This document shows, in pieces, positions 23,759 through 32,795 of a stretch of DNA of 64,000 bases. Location of the stretch: assembly GCA_945901855.1 (NCBI GenBank), contig CAMDLT010000003.1, forward strand, positions 1 through 64,000. The letters run 5' to 3'. Each line of letters starts with the position of its first letter. The stretch's first letter is position 1. The translations under genes were made by a program, and so were the position numbers. The notes below the pieces were generated by a model that saw only the letters and a list, made by a program, of their open reading frames with translations, was not told the origin of the DNA and did no database searches. This DNA comes from Asaia bogorensis (GTDB lineage Bacteria > Pseudomonadota > Alphaproteobacteria > CACIAM-22H2).

Positions 23759-26700
23759 ATGAAAATCAGCGCGCCCTTCATTGCCCGGCCGGTTGCCACC
23801 ACGTTGCTGACCGTGGCGGTCGTGCTGGCCGGCATTTTGGGCTACCGGGCGCTGCCGGTGTCGGCGCTGCCGGAGGTCGATTTCCCGACCATCCAAGTCA
23901 CGACGCGCCTGCCCGGCGCCGATCCCGAGACGATCGCCGCCCTCGTCACCGCCCCGCTCGAACGCCAGCTTGGCCAGATCGCGGGACTGACGACGATGAC
24001 CTCGACCTCCAGCTACGGGACCAGCGCCATTGCCTTGCAGTTTCTGCTGGGCCGCAATATCGACGACGCCGCGCAAGACGTGCAGGCCGCGATCAACGTG
24101 GCGGGCGGGTTCTTGCCGCGCAACCTGCCCTACCCGCCGGTTTATGCCAAGGTGAACCCGGCCGATCCGCCGATCCTGAGCTTGGCGCTGACATCCGACA
24201 CGCTGCCCGTCGTGCGCATCAGCGACGCGGCCGACAGCGTGCTTGCGCAGAAACTCAGCCAAATTTCCGGCGTCGGGCGCGTGAGCGTGCAGGGCGACCA
24301 GAAACCCGCCGTGCGCATCCAGATCGATCCGCGCCGTTTGAACGCCTATGGCCTGGGGCTCGAGGACGTGCGTGCGGTGCTGGGCCGGGCCAACACCAAA
24401 CAATCCAAGGGCAGTTTCGACGGGCCGTCGCAGGCCTTCACCATCACCGCCAACGACCAGATCACCGACCCCGCCCAGTATCGCGACGTAATCGTGAGCT
24501 TTCGCAACGGCGCGCCCGTGCGCTTGCGCGACGTTGCCGATATCGTCGAGGGGCTGGAAAACAGCAAGGTGCTGGCAACGCTCGACGGCAGGCCTGCCGT
24601 ATTGCTCGAAATCCAGCGCCAGCCCGGCGCCAACGTGGTGGCCACGGCCGACCGCATCAAACGCGCGATCCCCGACCTCGAACGCGCGATCCCGCCGGGC
24701 ATCAAGATCGCAATCGTCGCCGACCGCACGGCCACGATCCGCGCCAGCGTGGCCGACGTGCAGTTCACGCTGGCGCTGGCGACGGGCTTGGTCGTGCTCG
24801 TGATCTTTTTGTTTTTGCGCAGCTGGCGGGCGACCGCCATACCGGCCGTCGCCCTGCCGGTCTCGCTCGCGGCGACGTTCGGGGCGATGGCGCTGTGCGG
24901 TTTCAGCCTCGACAATCTTTCGTTGATGGCGCTGACGCTGGCGACCGGATTCGTCGTCGACGACGCGATCGTGATGATCGAAAACGTGGTGCGCCACATC
25001 GAAGAAGGCGAAAGCCCGCTCGCGGCCGCCTACAAGGGCGCCTCGCAAATCGGCTTCACCATCGTGGGGCTGACCGTGTCGCTGGTCGCAGTGTTCATCC
25101 CGATGCTGTTCATGACCGGCATCGTCGGGCGGCTGTTCCGCGAATTTGCCGTCACGCTGTCGATCGCGGTGATCGTCTCGGCCGTGGTGTCGCTGACCTT
25201 GACGCCGATGATGTGCGCGCGCCTGCTCAAACCCAAAAGCGACGCGCGCGAAGGCCGCCTCGCGCTGTGGCTCGAACGCGGCTTCCAGGCCACGCTCGAT
25301 GCCTACATGGTTTCGCTCGATTGGGCGCTGGCCCGCGGACGCTTGGTGCTGCTGGTCGCGTTCGCCTCGCTCGTGGCGACGGTCGCGCTCTATGTTTGGA
25401 TGCCCAAAGGGTTCTTGCCGCAGCAGGACACGGGCGTCATCGTCGCCACGCTGGATGCCGAACAGGATGCAAGCTTTGCGCGCATGGCGGCCTTGCAGAT
25501 CGAGGCGGCCGAACTGGTGTTGGGCGATGCGGACGTTGCGACCGTCACGGGGTTTGCAGGTGCGGGCACGTCGGCTGGCACCGGCAACACCGTGCGCCTG
25601 ACGGTCGTGCTGAAGCCGCGGGCCGAGCGCGACGCATCGGCCGCGCAGATCGCCGAGCGGCTGCGCACGCGGCTTGGCGCGCTGCCCGCCAGCGTGCATC
25701 TGCACCCCGTGCAGGACATCCAGATCGGCGCGCGCGCCAGCCGCACGCTCTACCAGTACACGCTCTCCGGTCCCGACGGGGCCGAGCTTGCGCAATGGGC
25801 GCCGCTGCTGGTCGACCGGCTGCGCCTGTCGCCGGTGCTGCGCGACATCGCCAGCGACCAGCAAACCGAGGCACGCCAGTTGCGCCTGTCCATCGACCGC
25901 GACGCCGCTTCGCGTTTGGGCGTGAGCCTGCAGGCGCTCGACGACACGCTCTACAGCGCGTTCGGCCAGCGCCAGGTTTCGACCATCTACGCGCAGACCA
26001 ACCAGTATCGCGTGGTGATGGAACTGGTGCCCGAACTGCAAAGCGATCCCGCGACCATCGGCACGCTGCGCGTTCCCGGCGCCAACGGCGCCCAAGTGCC
26101 GATCGCCGCCCTCGCGCGCGTCGAGCGCGCGGCCGCACCGCTGGCGATCAACCGGCAGGCCCAGTTCCCGGCCGTGACGGTCAGTTTCGATCTGGCGGCG
26201 GGCGCCAGTCTCGACCAGGCGCTCGACGAAATCGTCGGCGTGGAGCGCGCCCTTGGGTTGCCCGCGTCGATCACCGGCGCGTTTGCAGGCGATGCCGCCG
26301 AATTCGAGCGCGCCCTGGCAGGCCAGCCCTGGCTTATTCTGGCGGCGATCGTCGTCATCTATATCTGCCTTGGCGTGCTCTACGAGAGCCTGATCCATCC
26401 CGCGACCATCTTGTCGACGCTGCCGTCGGCGGGCATCGGCGCGCTATTGGCGCTGCTGCTGGCGGGCCTCGATCTTTCGCTGATCGGGCTGATCGGCATC
26501 GTGCTGCTGATGGGCATCGTCAAGAAAAACGCCATCATGATGATCGACTTCGCGCTCGACGCGCAGCGCACCGACGGCAAGCTGCCGCATGCCGCGATCC
26601 GGGAAGCGTGTCGGCTGCGCTACCGGCCGATCATGATGACGACGATGGCCGCCTTGCTGGGCGCGTTGCCGCTGGCGATCGAAAGCGGCACGGGCTCGGA

Positions 26701-26848
26701 GCTGCGCAATCCGTTGGGCATCGCCATCGTCGGCGGCTTGCTGCTCTCGCAGCTCCTCACGCTCTACACCACGCCCGTCATCTATCTGTGGTTCGAGCGG
26801 CTGAAGGCGGCCAAGCAACCTGCGGCCATCGCCGCCAGCGCGTCCTAG
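23759..26848 (+). CDS. RND-family inner-membrane efflux pump (MdtB-like)
   Basis: This 1029-residue proton-driven transporter has a first transmembrane segment at FIARPVATTLLTVAVVLAGIL, two large periplasmic loops and a second group of six membrane segments. The proton-relay aspartates are present in the fourth segment as LATGFVVDDAIVMIENV. Conserved KVNPADPPIL and the SYGTSAIALQF stretch match the HAE1/MdtB class. It begins 10 bases after the adaptor gene and is followed by a second, different pump after two bases. In E. coli MdtB and MdtC form mixed trimers, and the same is likely here. Confidence 0.93.
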   Translation: MKISAPFIARPVATTLLTVAVVLAGILGYRALPVSALPEVDFPTIQVTTRLPGADPETIAALVTAPLERQLGQIAGLTTMTSTSSYGTSAIALQFLLGRNIDDAAQDVQAAINVAGGFLPRNLPYPPVYAKVNPADPPILSLALTSDTLPVVRISDAADSVLAQKLSQISGVGRVSVQGDQKPAVRIQIDPRRLNAYGLGLEDVRAVLGRANTKQSKGSFDGPSQAFTITANDQITDPAQYRDVIVSFRNGAPVRLRDVADIVEGLENSKVLATLDGRPAVLLEIQRQPGANVVATADRIKRAIPDLERAIPPGIKIAIVADRTATIRASVADVQFTLALATGLVVLVIFLFLRSWRATAIPAVALPVSLAATFGAMALCGFSLDNLSLMALTLATGFVVDDAIVMIENVVRHIEEGESPLAAAYKGASQIGFTIVGLTVSLVAVFIPMLFMTGIVGRLFREFAVTLSIAVIVSAVVSLTLTPMMCARLLKPKSDAREGRLALWLERGFQATLDAYMVSLDWALARGRLVLLVAFASLVATVALYVWMPKGFLPQQDTGVIVATLDAEQDASFARMAALQIEAAELVLGDADVATVTGFAGAGTSAGTGNTVRLTVVLKPRAERDASAAQIAERLRTRLGALPASVHLHPVQDIQIGARASRTLYQYTLSGPDGAELAQWAPLLVDRLRLSPVLRDIASDQQTEARQLRLSIDRDAASRLGVSLQALDDTLYSAFGQRQVSTIYAQTNQYRVVMELVPELQSDPATIGTLRVPGANGAQVPIAALARVERAAAPLAINRQAQFPAVTVSFDLAAGASLDQALDEIVGVERALGLPASITGAFAGDAAEFERALAGQPWLILAAIVVIYICLGVLYESLIHPATILSTLPSAGIGALLALLLAGLDLSLIGLIGIVLLMGIVKKNAIMMIDFALDAQRTDGKLPHAAIREACRLRYRPIMMTTMAALLGALPLAIESGTGSELRNPLGIAIVGGLLLSQLLTLYTTPVIYLWFERLKAAKQPAAIAASAS

Positions 26849-26850
26849 CC

Positions 26851-29800
26851 GTGGGCTTTTCGACCCCCTTCATCCGGCGGCCGATCGGCACGGGGCTCTT
26901 GTCGCTGGGGCTGTTTCTGGCGGGCATGGTCGCGTATTTCGATCTGCCGGTGGCGCCTTTGCCCAATACCGACCTGCCGGTCGTCTTCGTGCGCGCCAAC
27001 CAGCCCGGCACCGATCCCGAAACGATGGCCGCGAGCGTGACCGCTACGCTTGAGCGCCATCTTGGAACCATTTCGGGCGTCAACGAAATGACCAGCACAA
27101 GTTCGCTCGGCTCGTCGATCGTGGTGCTGCAATTCGATCCTTCGCGTCGGCCGTCCGATGCCGCCAAGGACGTGCAGGCCGCCATCAATGCGGCGATCCC
27201 GGATCTGCCGGCCGGCCTGCCGCAGCCGCCAAGCTACCGCAAAGCCAACCCCAATCAGCGCCCGGTACTGATCTTGGCGCTGACATCGCGCAGCCTTGGC
27301 ACGCAAGCCGTGTTCGATGCAGCCGACACGATTTTGGCGCAGCGCTTGGCGCAGATCGAAGGTGTTGCGCAAGCCAACGTGATGGGGGCCGAAAAACCTG
27401 CCATCCGCGTGCAGGCCGACACGCAGCGCCTGGCCGCGATGGGCTTGTCGCTGGAAGACGTGCGCCTGGCGATCGTCGGCGCCAATGTGGACCAGCCGAC
27501 CGGGCGCATCGACACGCAAGACACCCATATGACGATCGCAGTCGACGGCGGGCTGCGCAGCGCCGACGACTATCGCTCGATCCTGCTGCGCGCCGCCAAC
27601 GGCCGCACGGCGCGCCTGGGGGACATTGCCAACGTGTTTGCGGGCGTCGAGAACGAACGCCAGGCGGCATGGTACGGCGATCAGCGCGCGGTGCTGGTCC
27701 AGATTCTGCGCCAGCCCGATGCCAACGTGATCGAAACAGTGGACCGCGTGCGCGCCATTCTGCCGGAATTGTCGCGCTGGATGCCGCCGGGCATCGACGT
27801 CGCGCCGATCTTCGACCAGACCGCGACGATCCGCGCGTCGGTACGCGACGTGCAGTTCACGCTGGTCGTGTCGGTGGCGCTGGTGGTGGCGGTGGTGGGG
27901 CTGTTCTTGCGCCGCATGGCCGCGACGCTGGCCGCGTGCGTCGCCGTGCCCTTGTCGTTGGCCGCGACGTTTGCGGGCATGTGGTGGCTCGGCTTCAGCC
28001 TCAACAATCTTTCGCTGATGGCGCTGACGATCTCGGTCGGCTTCGTCGTGGACGATGCGATCGTGGTGATCGAAAACGTCGCGCGCCATCGCGAGCGCGG
28101 CCTGTCGGCGTTCGATGCCGCCATCGCAGGCACGCGCGAGATCGGATTCACGGTGGTGTCGATGACGCTGGCGCTGGTCGCGGTCTTCATCCCGCTTTTG
28201 TTCATGAGCGGACTGCAAGGGCGCTTCGTTCGCGAATTCGCGCTTGCCTTGTCGCTGGCGGTGCTGGTGTCGGGCGTCGTGTCGCTGACGCTGACGCCCG
28301 CGATCTGCGCGCGCTTCGCCGCGCGCGAGCGCGCGCCCACGCGCTTCGACAGGCTGTTCGAGCGCGGCTTTGGCGCCCTGACGGCGGCCTATGTGCAAGC
28401 GCTTGGCGTCGTGCTGCGCTGGCGGCGCACGGCCGTGCTGGCAACGCTGCTGGCCATCGCGGCAACCGTGCAGCTTTATATCGTCGCCCCCAAAGGCGGC
28501 TTCGTGCCGCAGCAGGATACGGGCCTGATGCGCGCTTTCGCGCGCGCTTCGCCCGACACGTCGTTTCGCGCGATGACCCAGCGCATGGATGCGGCCGTGC
28601 GCGTCGTGCGCGCCGATCCGGCGGTCGCAAGCGTGGGCGGCATCACGGGCGGCGGTTTTTTCAGCGCGGCCAACACGGGCCAGATGTTCATCGCCCTCAA
28701 ACCGCGCGCCGAACGCGGCGTGTCGGTCGACCAGGTGATCGCGCGGCTGCGCCCGCAGCTCGCGCGCCTTGAAGGCGTGCAGGTCTTTTTGTCGGCCGAA
28801 CAGGACATCCAGTTCGGCGGGCGCGGCGGACGCGCGCAGTTCCAGGTGGCCCTGCTCGGTCCGTCGGCAAGCGAGCTTGGCACGTGGGTTCCAGTCCTGG
28901 TGCGCGCGCTGCAGCAGGAGCCGGAATTCCAGGACGTGTCGAGCGACCTCGAACGCGCAGGGCTGGAAGCGCGCATATCCATCGACCGCGACGCGGCCGC
29001 GCGCATGGGCGTGCAGCCGGCCGAAATCGCGACGGCGCTCAACAACGCCTATTCCCAGCGCCTGGTCTCGACCATGTATCGCGAGCGCAACCAGTACCGC
29101 GTGGTGCTCGAAGCGCTGCCAGAACAACAGCGCGGCCCCCGCGACCTCGACCAGATTTTTCTCAAAGGCGCCAACGGAACCCAGATTCCGCTCTCCGCCG
29201 TCGCGCGCGTGGAAATCGGCCAGACGCCGATCAGCATCGCGCATGATGGCCAGTTCCCTTCGTCCACGATCAGCTTCAACCTGCCCGAAGGCGCGGCCCT
29301 CAACGACGCGATTTTGCGCGTGCGCGACATTGCGGCGGGCCTTGGCATGCCGGGCGGCATGCGCGTGGAGGCCGCGGGCTTCGCGCGCATCAGCCGCCAG
29401 CAAAACTCCGGCGTGCCGCTGCTGATCGTGGCGTCGCTGATCGCGATCTATCTGGTGCTCGGCATTCTTTACGAAAGCTGGACGCAGTCGGTGACGATCT
29501 TGTCGACGATACCCTCGGCGGGCATGGGCGCGCTGCTGGCCAACATGGCGACGGGCACCAATCTCAGCCTTGTCAGCGTGATCGGCATCATCCTGCTGAT
29601 GGGCATCGTGATGAAAAACGCGATCATGATCGTAGATTTTGCGCTCGCGGCCGAACGGCAGGAGGGGCTGGATCCCGAGCGCGCGATTCTGGCGGCATGC
29701 GCGGCGCGTCTGCGGCCCATTTTGATGACCACCCTTACGGCCATGCTGGGCGCGGTGCCGCTTGCGATCGGCGGCGGTGCGGGTGCGGAATTGCGCGAGC

Positions 29801-29928
29801 CGCTCGGCATCGCCATCATCGGCGGGCTTGCGACAAGCCAGCTTCTGACTCTGTTCACCACGCCCGCAATCTATCTGGCCCTGCGCGGTCGCCAAAAACT
29901 TCAGCCCCTTGCGAGTCCCGCCGAATGA
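26851..29928 (+). CDS. RND-family inner-membrane efflux pump, second type (MdtC-like)
   Basis: This 1025-residue pump is a paralogue of the preceding gene, related along its whole length but clearly diverged, so the pair could act together. It starts with GTG at 26851, two bases after the previous stop (GFSTPFIRRPIGTGLLSLGL). The proton-relay pair is seen in SVGFVVDDAIVVIENVARH. The C-terminal membrane block ends in ATSQLLTLFTTPAIYLAL. It overlaps the outer-membrane channel gene by four bases, so the four proteins form one translational unit. Confidence 0.93.
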   Translation: MGFSTPFIRRPIGTGLLSLGLFLAGMVAYFDLPVAPLPNTDLPVVFVRANQPGTDPETMAASVTATLERHLGTISGVNEMTSTSSLGSSIVVLQFDPSRRPSDAAKDVQAAINAAIPDLPAGLPQPPSYRKANPNQRPVLILALTSRSLGTQAVFDAADTILAQRLAQIEGVAQANVMGAEKPAIRVQADTQRLAAMGLSLEDVRLAIVGANVDQPTGRIDTQDTHMTIAVDGGLRSADDYRSILLRAANGRTARLGDIANVFAGVENERQAAWYGDQRAVLVQILRQPDANVIETVDRVRAILPELSRWMPPGIDVAPIFDQTATIRASVRDVQFTLVVSVALVVAVVGLFLRRMAATLAACVAVPLSLAATFAGMWWLGFSLNNLSLMALTISVGFVVDDAIVVIENVARHRERGLSAFDAAIAGTREIGFTVVSMTLALVAVFIPLLFMSGLQGRFVREFALALSLAVLVSGVVSLTLTPAICARFAARERAPTRFDRLFERGFGALTAAYVQALGVVLRWRRTAVLATLLAIAATVQLYIVAPKGGFVPQQDTGLMRAFARASPDTSFRAMTQRMDAAVRVVRADPAVASVGGITGGGFFSAANTGQMFIALKPRAERGVSVDQVIARLRPQLARLEGVQVFLSAEQDIQFGGRGGRAQFQVALLGPSASELGTWVPVLVRALQQEPEFQDVSSDLERAGLEARISIDRDAAARMGVQPAEIATALNNAYSQRLVSTMYRERNQYRVVLEALPEQQRGPRDLDQIFLKGANGTQIPLSAVARVEIGQTPISIAHDGQFPSSTISFNLPEGAALNDAILRVRDIAAGLGMPGGMRVEAAGFARISRQQNSGVPLLIVASLIAIYLVLGILYESWTQSVTILSTIPSAGMGALLANMATGTNLSLVSVIGIILLMGIVMKNAIMIVDFALAAERQEGLDPERAILAACAARLRPILMTTLTAMLGAVPLAIGGGAGAELREPLGIAIIGGLATSQLLTLFTTPAIYLALRGRQKLQPLASPAE

Positions 29929-31382
29929 ATCGCTTTTTTGCTTTGGGTGCCCTCGCGTTGCTGCTGGGCGGGTGCGACCTTGCGAAGATCGATTATCTGC
30001 GCCCGATCGTCGAATTGCCGGCATTTTTCCGCGCGGCACCGGCAACCCCCGCCCCGCCGCCCGCCACGGCCGATCCCGCCATCGAAATCGTATGGCCCGA
30101 AGCAGACTGGTGGGAGCAGTTCGGCTCGGCCGATCTCGACCGGTTGATCGCGACCGCGCAGGAAGGCAATTTCGATCTAGCAGCCGCCGAAGCGCGCATC
30201 CGCCAGGCGATCGCCCAGGCGCAGGTGTCCGGCGCGCCGTTGCTGCCGAGCACGAGCCTTTCAAGCAATGCGACGCGCCAGCAATCGGCGCCGACCGGTT
30301 CGACGACAAGGGCCGGCACCGTGCCCCGGCCGATCTGGTCGTCGCGCTACGATCTGCAATTGCAGGCGAGCTACGAGCTCGATTTTTGGGGCAAAAACCG
30401 CGCGGCCGCCGACGCTGCCGAAGCCGCGCTCGCGGCCAGCCGGTTCGACCGCGCGACCGTGGCGCTCACCACGGTCGCCAACGTCGCGACCGGCTATTTC
30501 CAGCTGCTCGGTTTCGGCGAACGGCTCGACTATGCGCGCCAGTCGCTTGCCGACGCCGAAGGCATCCTTGCCGCGATTCGCGCGCGCGAGGCGGTGGGGA
30601 CCGCAAGCCTTATCGACATCGCGCCCCAGATCAGCATTGTCGAAGGCCAGCGCGCCGCGATCGCCGCGCTCGAGCGCCAGTTCGGCCAACAGTACGAGGC
30701 TTTGGGCGTGTTGCTGGGTGCGGCACCGCGCTTTGAAATCGCACAAATACCGCTTGGCCAATTGCGCGCACCGCGCATCGGCGCAGGCTTGCCGTCGGAA
30801 TTGCTGCGCCGCCGACCCGACATTGCCGCCGCCGAGGCACGGTTGGTTGCCGCGAACGCGGACGTTAGCAACGCGCTGGCGTCGCGCTTCCCGAGCCTTA
30901 GCCTGACCGGTGCGGCGGGCTACCAATCGTCCGACCTTGCCCGCATGTTCGATCCGACGTCCCAGATTTTTTCGCTGGCGGCCGGGTTGACCGCGCCCTT
31001 GTTTCAGGGCGGTCGACTTGAGGGCGCGCAGCGTTTGCAGCAGGCGCGCTTCGAGGAACTGGCGGCGACCTACCAGAAGTCTGTCGTGCAGGCTTTTGCC
31101 GACGTCGAGACCGCGCTCTCCGGCATTCGGCGCACGCGCGAACAGCTCGACGCCCAAAGTGCTGCGACCGACGCCTCGCGCGTCGGGTTCGAAGCGGCCC
31201 AAGCGCAGTACCGCGTCGGCTCGATCGACTCGGTCACGCTGCGCGATACCCAGCGCAGCTATTTCACCGCGCTCGACGCGCTGGCTCAAGCACGCCAAGG
31301 CTACTACCAGGCGATGGTCGCTTTGTTCCAAGCGCTGGGCGGCGGTTGGGCACAGCCTGCAAACGCAGAGACAGCGCAATAG
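29925..31382 (+). CDS. NodT-family outer-membrane efflux lipoprotein
   Basis: This 485-residue TolC-type channel protein carries a lipoprotein signal with LLLGGC (lipid-modified Cys17), so it is anchored in the outer membrane. Two outer-membrane-efflux repeats follow (about 55-255 and 270-470), with the typical SASLPLLPSTSLSS-like opening and RPDIAAAEARLVAANADV. It completes the adaptor, two pumps and channel set of this operon, allowing direct export across both membranes. It starts in the stop codon of the second pump gene (ATGA). Confidence 0.92.
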   Translation: MNRFFALGALALLLGGCDLAKIDYLRPIVELPAFFRAAPATPAPPPATADPAIEIVWPEADWWEQFGSADLDRLIATAQEGNFDLAAAEARIRQAIAQAQVSGAPLLPSTSLSSNATRQQSAPTGSTTRAGTVPRPIWSSRYDLQLQASYELDFWGKNRAAADAAEAALAASRFDRATVALTTVANVATGYFQLLGFGERLDYARQSLADAEGILAAIRAREAVGTASLIDIAPQISIVEGQRAAIAALERQFGQQYEALGVLLGAAPRFEIAQIPLGQLRAPRIGAGLPSELLRRRPDIAAAEARLVAANADVSNALASRFPSLSLTGAAGYQSSDLARMFDPTSQIFSLAAGLTAPLFQGGRLEGAQRLQQARFEELAATYQKSVVQAFADVETALSGIRRTREQLDAQSAATDASRVGFEAAQAQYRVGSIDSVTLRDTQRSYFTALDALAQARQGYYQAMVALFQALGGGWAQPANAETAQ

Positions 31383-31406
31383 CGCGCGCAAAATTTGGCC
31401 GGCCCC

Positions 31407-31444
31407 TTGACGGCAGGCTATCGATTCGATATTTCTAGAAATAT
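31407..31444 (+). promoter_or_regulatory. Promoter and ArsR operator of the arsenic operon
   Basis: A -35-like TTGACG sits at 31407-31412. An ATA-rich -10 region follows at about 31428-31435, at 15-17 bases spacing. A perfect 16-bp palindrome ATATTTCTAGAAATAT (31429-31444) covers the -10 and the first two bases of the arsR start codon ATG at 31443. A dyad of this AT-rich kind, at a promoter, is where ArsR proteins bind to block transcription until As(III) releases them. If transcription starts about 7 bases after the -10, the mRNA would be nearly leaderless. Confidence 0.6.
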
Positions 31445-31799
31445 GGAAATGACAGACGCCATCGCCGCCTTGGGCGCGCTTGCGCACGAAACGCGACTGC
31501 AGATTTTTCGCGCTCTCGTGCAAGCGGGACCTGCGGGCATGGGGGCGGGCGACTTGGCCCGCAAGCTCGACGTGCCGCCGCCGACCTTGTCGTTCCATCT
31601 GCGCGATCTGACGCAAGCGGGCCTCACGGCGCCTGCGCGCGACGGTCGGGCCGTGCGCTACGCCGCCGATTTCGAGGCGATGAACGCGCTGGTCGGGTAC
31701 CTGACCGACAATTGCTGTGCCGGAAATCCGGCGGCGTGCGCGCCGCCCGTGCCCGCGAAATTCAAATCCAACGCCAAACGTATCGGAGCGCGTCCATGA
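31443..31799 (+). CDS. arsR: ArsR-family arsenic-responsive repressor
   Basis: This 118-residue winged-helix repressor has the ArsR core LAHETRLQIFRALVQAGPAGM, recognition helix SFHLRDLTQAGLT and wing RAVRYAADFEAM. Its C-terminus has Cys91-Cys92 and Cys99 (TDNCCAGNPAAC), the same C-terminal cysteine arrangement that binds As(III) in the Acidithiobacillus-type ArsR, rather than the helix-alpha3 site of the E. coli plasmid type. Arsenite binding should release the operator that overlaps its start. ATG 31449 is a close alternative start. It overlaps the arsI-like gene by four bases. Confidence 0.9.
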   Translation: MEMTDAIAALGALAHETRLQIFRALVQAGPAGMGAGDLARKLDVPPPTLSFHLRDLTQAGLTAPARDGRAVRYAADFEAMNALVGYLTDNCCAGNPAACAPPVPAKFKSNAKRIGARP

Positions 31800-32266
31800 A
31801 ACGCATGCACATCCATGTCAGCGTCGACGATCTGGCGATCGCGACCAAATTCTACGGCGACCTGTTCGGCGCGCCGCCCAGCGTGGCGAAGGCCGACTAC
31901 GCAAAATGGATGCTCGACGAGCCGCGCGTCAATTTTGCGATCTCGGCGCGCGGGGCCGCCCCGGGTCTCGACCATTTGGGCATCCAGGTCGACGATACGG
32001 CCGATCTCGACGCGCTCTCGATGCGCCTGGAGGCGGCGGGCCACGCGACCTACGACAAAGGCGCTGCGACCTGCTGCTACGCGGAATCCGAAAAAGCGTG
32101 GACCGTGGATCCCTCCGGCATCCGCTGGGAAGCGTTCCGCACGCATGGGGACGCCACGACCTACAGCGCGCCGCGCAAGCCCGACGCCATCCCGGCACCC
32201 GTACCCGCTGCCGCCGCCTCGTGCTGCGGACCGAAGATCGCAACCACCAAAACCGCTTGCTGCTAG
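31796..32266 (+). CDS. arsI: ArsI/CadI-family C-As lyase-like dioxygenase
   Basis: This 156-residue vicinal-oxygen-chelate protein matches ArsI, the Fe(II)-dependent enzyme that breaks the carbon-arsenic bond of trivalent organoarsenicals such as MAs(III). Seen: likely metal residues His5 or His7, His60 and Glu112, and the substrate-binding Cys93-Cys94 in TCCYAESEKAW, which is the ArsI hallmark. Extra C-terminal cysteine pairs (SCCGPK and a terminal CC) may bind thiols or metals. It is in an operon with arsR and two arsenate reductases. CadI-type cadmium inducible proteins are a related alternative. Confidence 0.85.
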   Translation: MKRMHIHVSVDDLAIATKFYGDLFGAPPSVAKADYAKWMLDEPRVNFAISARGAAPGLDHLGIQVDDTADLDALSMRLEAAGHATYDKGAATCCYAESEKAWTVDPSGIRWEAFRTHGDATTYSAPRKPDAIPAPVPAAAASCCGPKIATTKTACC

Positions 32267-32275
32267 GAGGCATCC

Positions 32276-32782
32276 ATGGCCGAGAACCGCAAAAACGTCC
32301 TGTTCCTGTGCACCCACAATTCGGCGCGCAGCGTGATGGCCGAAGCGCTGCTGAACCGCTTCGGCGGCGACCGTTTCCAGGCTTTCAGCGCCGGCAGCCA
32401 ACCCAGCGGCAAGATCAATCCGTTTGTCGCAAGCCTGCTCGCCAAGTCGGGCTTCGACATGTCGGGCTTCCGCTCGAAGGCGTGGGACGAGTTCGCCGTG
32501 CCGGGCGCGCCGCAGATGAATTTTGTGTTCACCGTGTGCGACCAGGCGGCGGGCGAAGTCTGCCCGATTTGGCCGGGCCAGCCGATGACAGCGCATTGGG
32601 GCTTCCCCGATCCGTCGAGCGCGTCGGGCAGCGATGCCGAAAAGGCCGCCTTCACGGCGGACGTCTATCGCATGATCGAGCGCCGCATCCGCATCTTCTC
32701 GGCCCTGCCGCTGGCGACTTTGTCGAAGCTCGAAGTCCAGCGCGAGATCGACGCGCTCGGCAAAAACCACGCGCCTGCCTGA
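32276..32782 (+). CDS. arsC: Arsenate reductase, low-molecular-weight phosphatase type
   Basis: This 168-residue protein has the phosphatase loop CX5R (Cys12-THNSA-Arg18) at its N-terminus and reduces arsenate to arsenite, usually through thioredoxin. Other visible features are SAGSQPSGKINPF and the CDQAAGEVCPIWPG segment with two cysteines that may form the relay. It lies nine bases after arsI and 13 before the aquaporin gene. A second, unrelated arsenate reductase is found two genes later in the same operon. The overall fold is related to protein tyrosine phosphatases; the arsenic role is set by context. Confidence 0.9.
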   Translation: MAENRKNVLFLCTHNSARSVMAEALLNRFGGDRFQAFSAGSQPSGKINPFVASLLAKSGFDMSGFRSKAWDEFAVPGAPQMNFVFTVCDQAAGEVCPIWPGQPMTAHWGFPDPSSASGSDAEKAAFTADVYRMIERRIRIFSALPLATLSKLEVQREIDALGKNHAPA

Positions 32783-32795
32783 AAGTCGCCGCACC

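Noticed and set aside
23381-26398. Long open frame (about 1000 codons) on the minus strand opposite the RND pump genes
   Set aside because: It lies fully opposite well-supported efflux genes, is rich in Arg, His and Gln as expected of a mirror frame in high-GC DNA, and shows no domain.
26845-30309. A second long minus-strand open frame opposite the second pump
   Set aside because: Same reason: shadow of a real gene; low-complexity, charged composition and no SD.
31401-31412. GGCCGGCC palindrome near the end of the RND operon as terminator
   Set aside because: Too short to be a stem, and no T-run follows.
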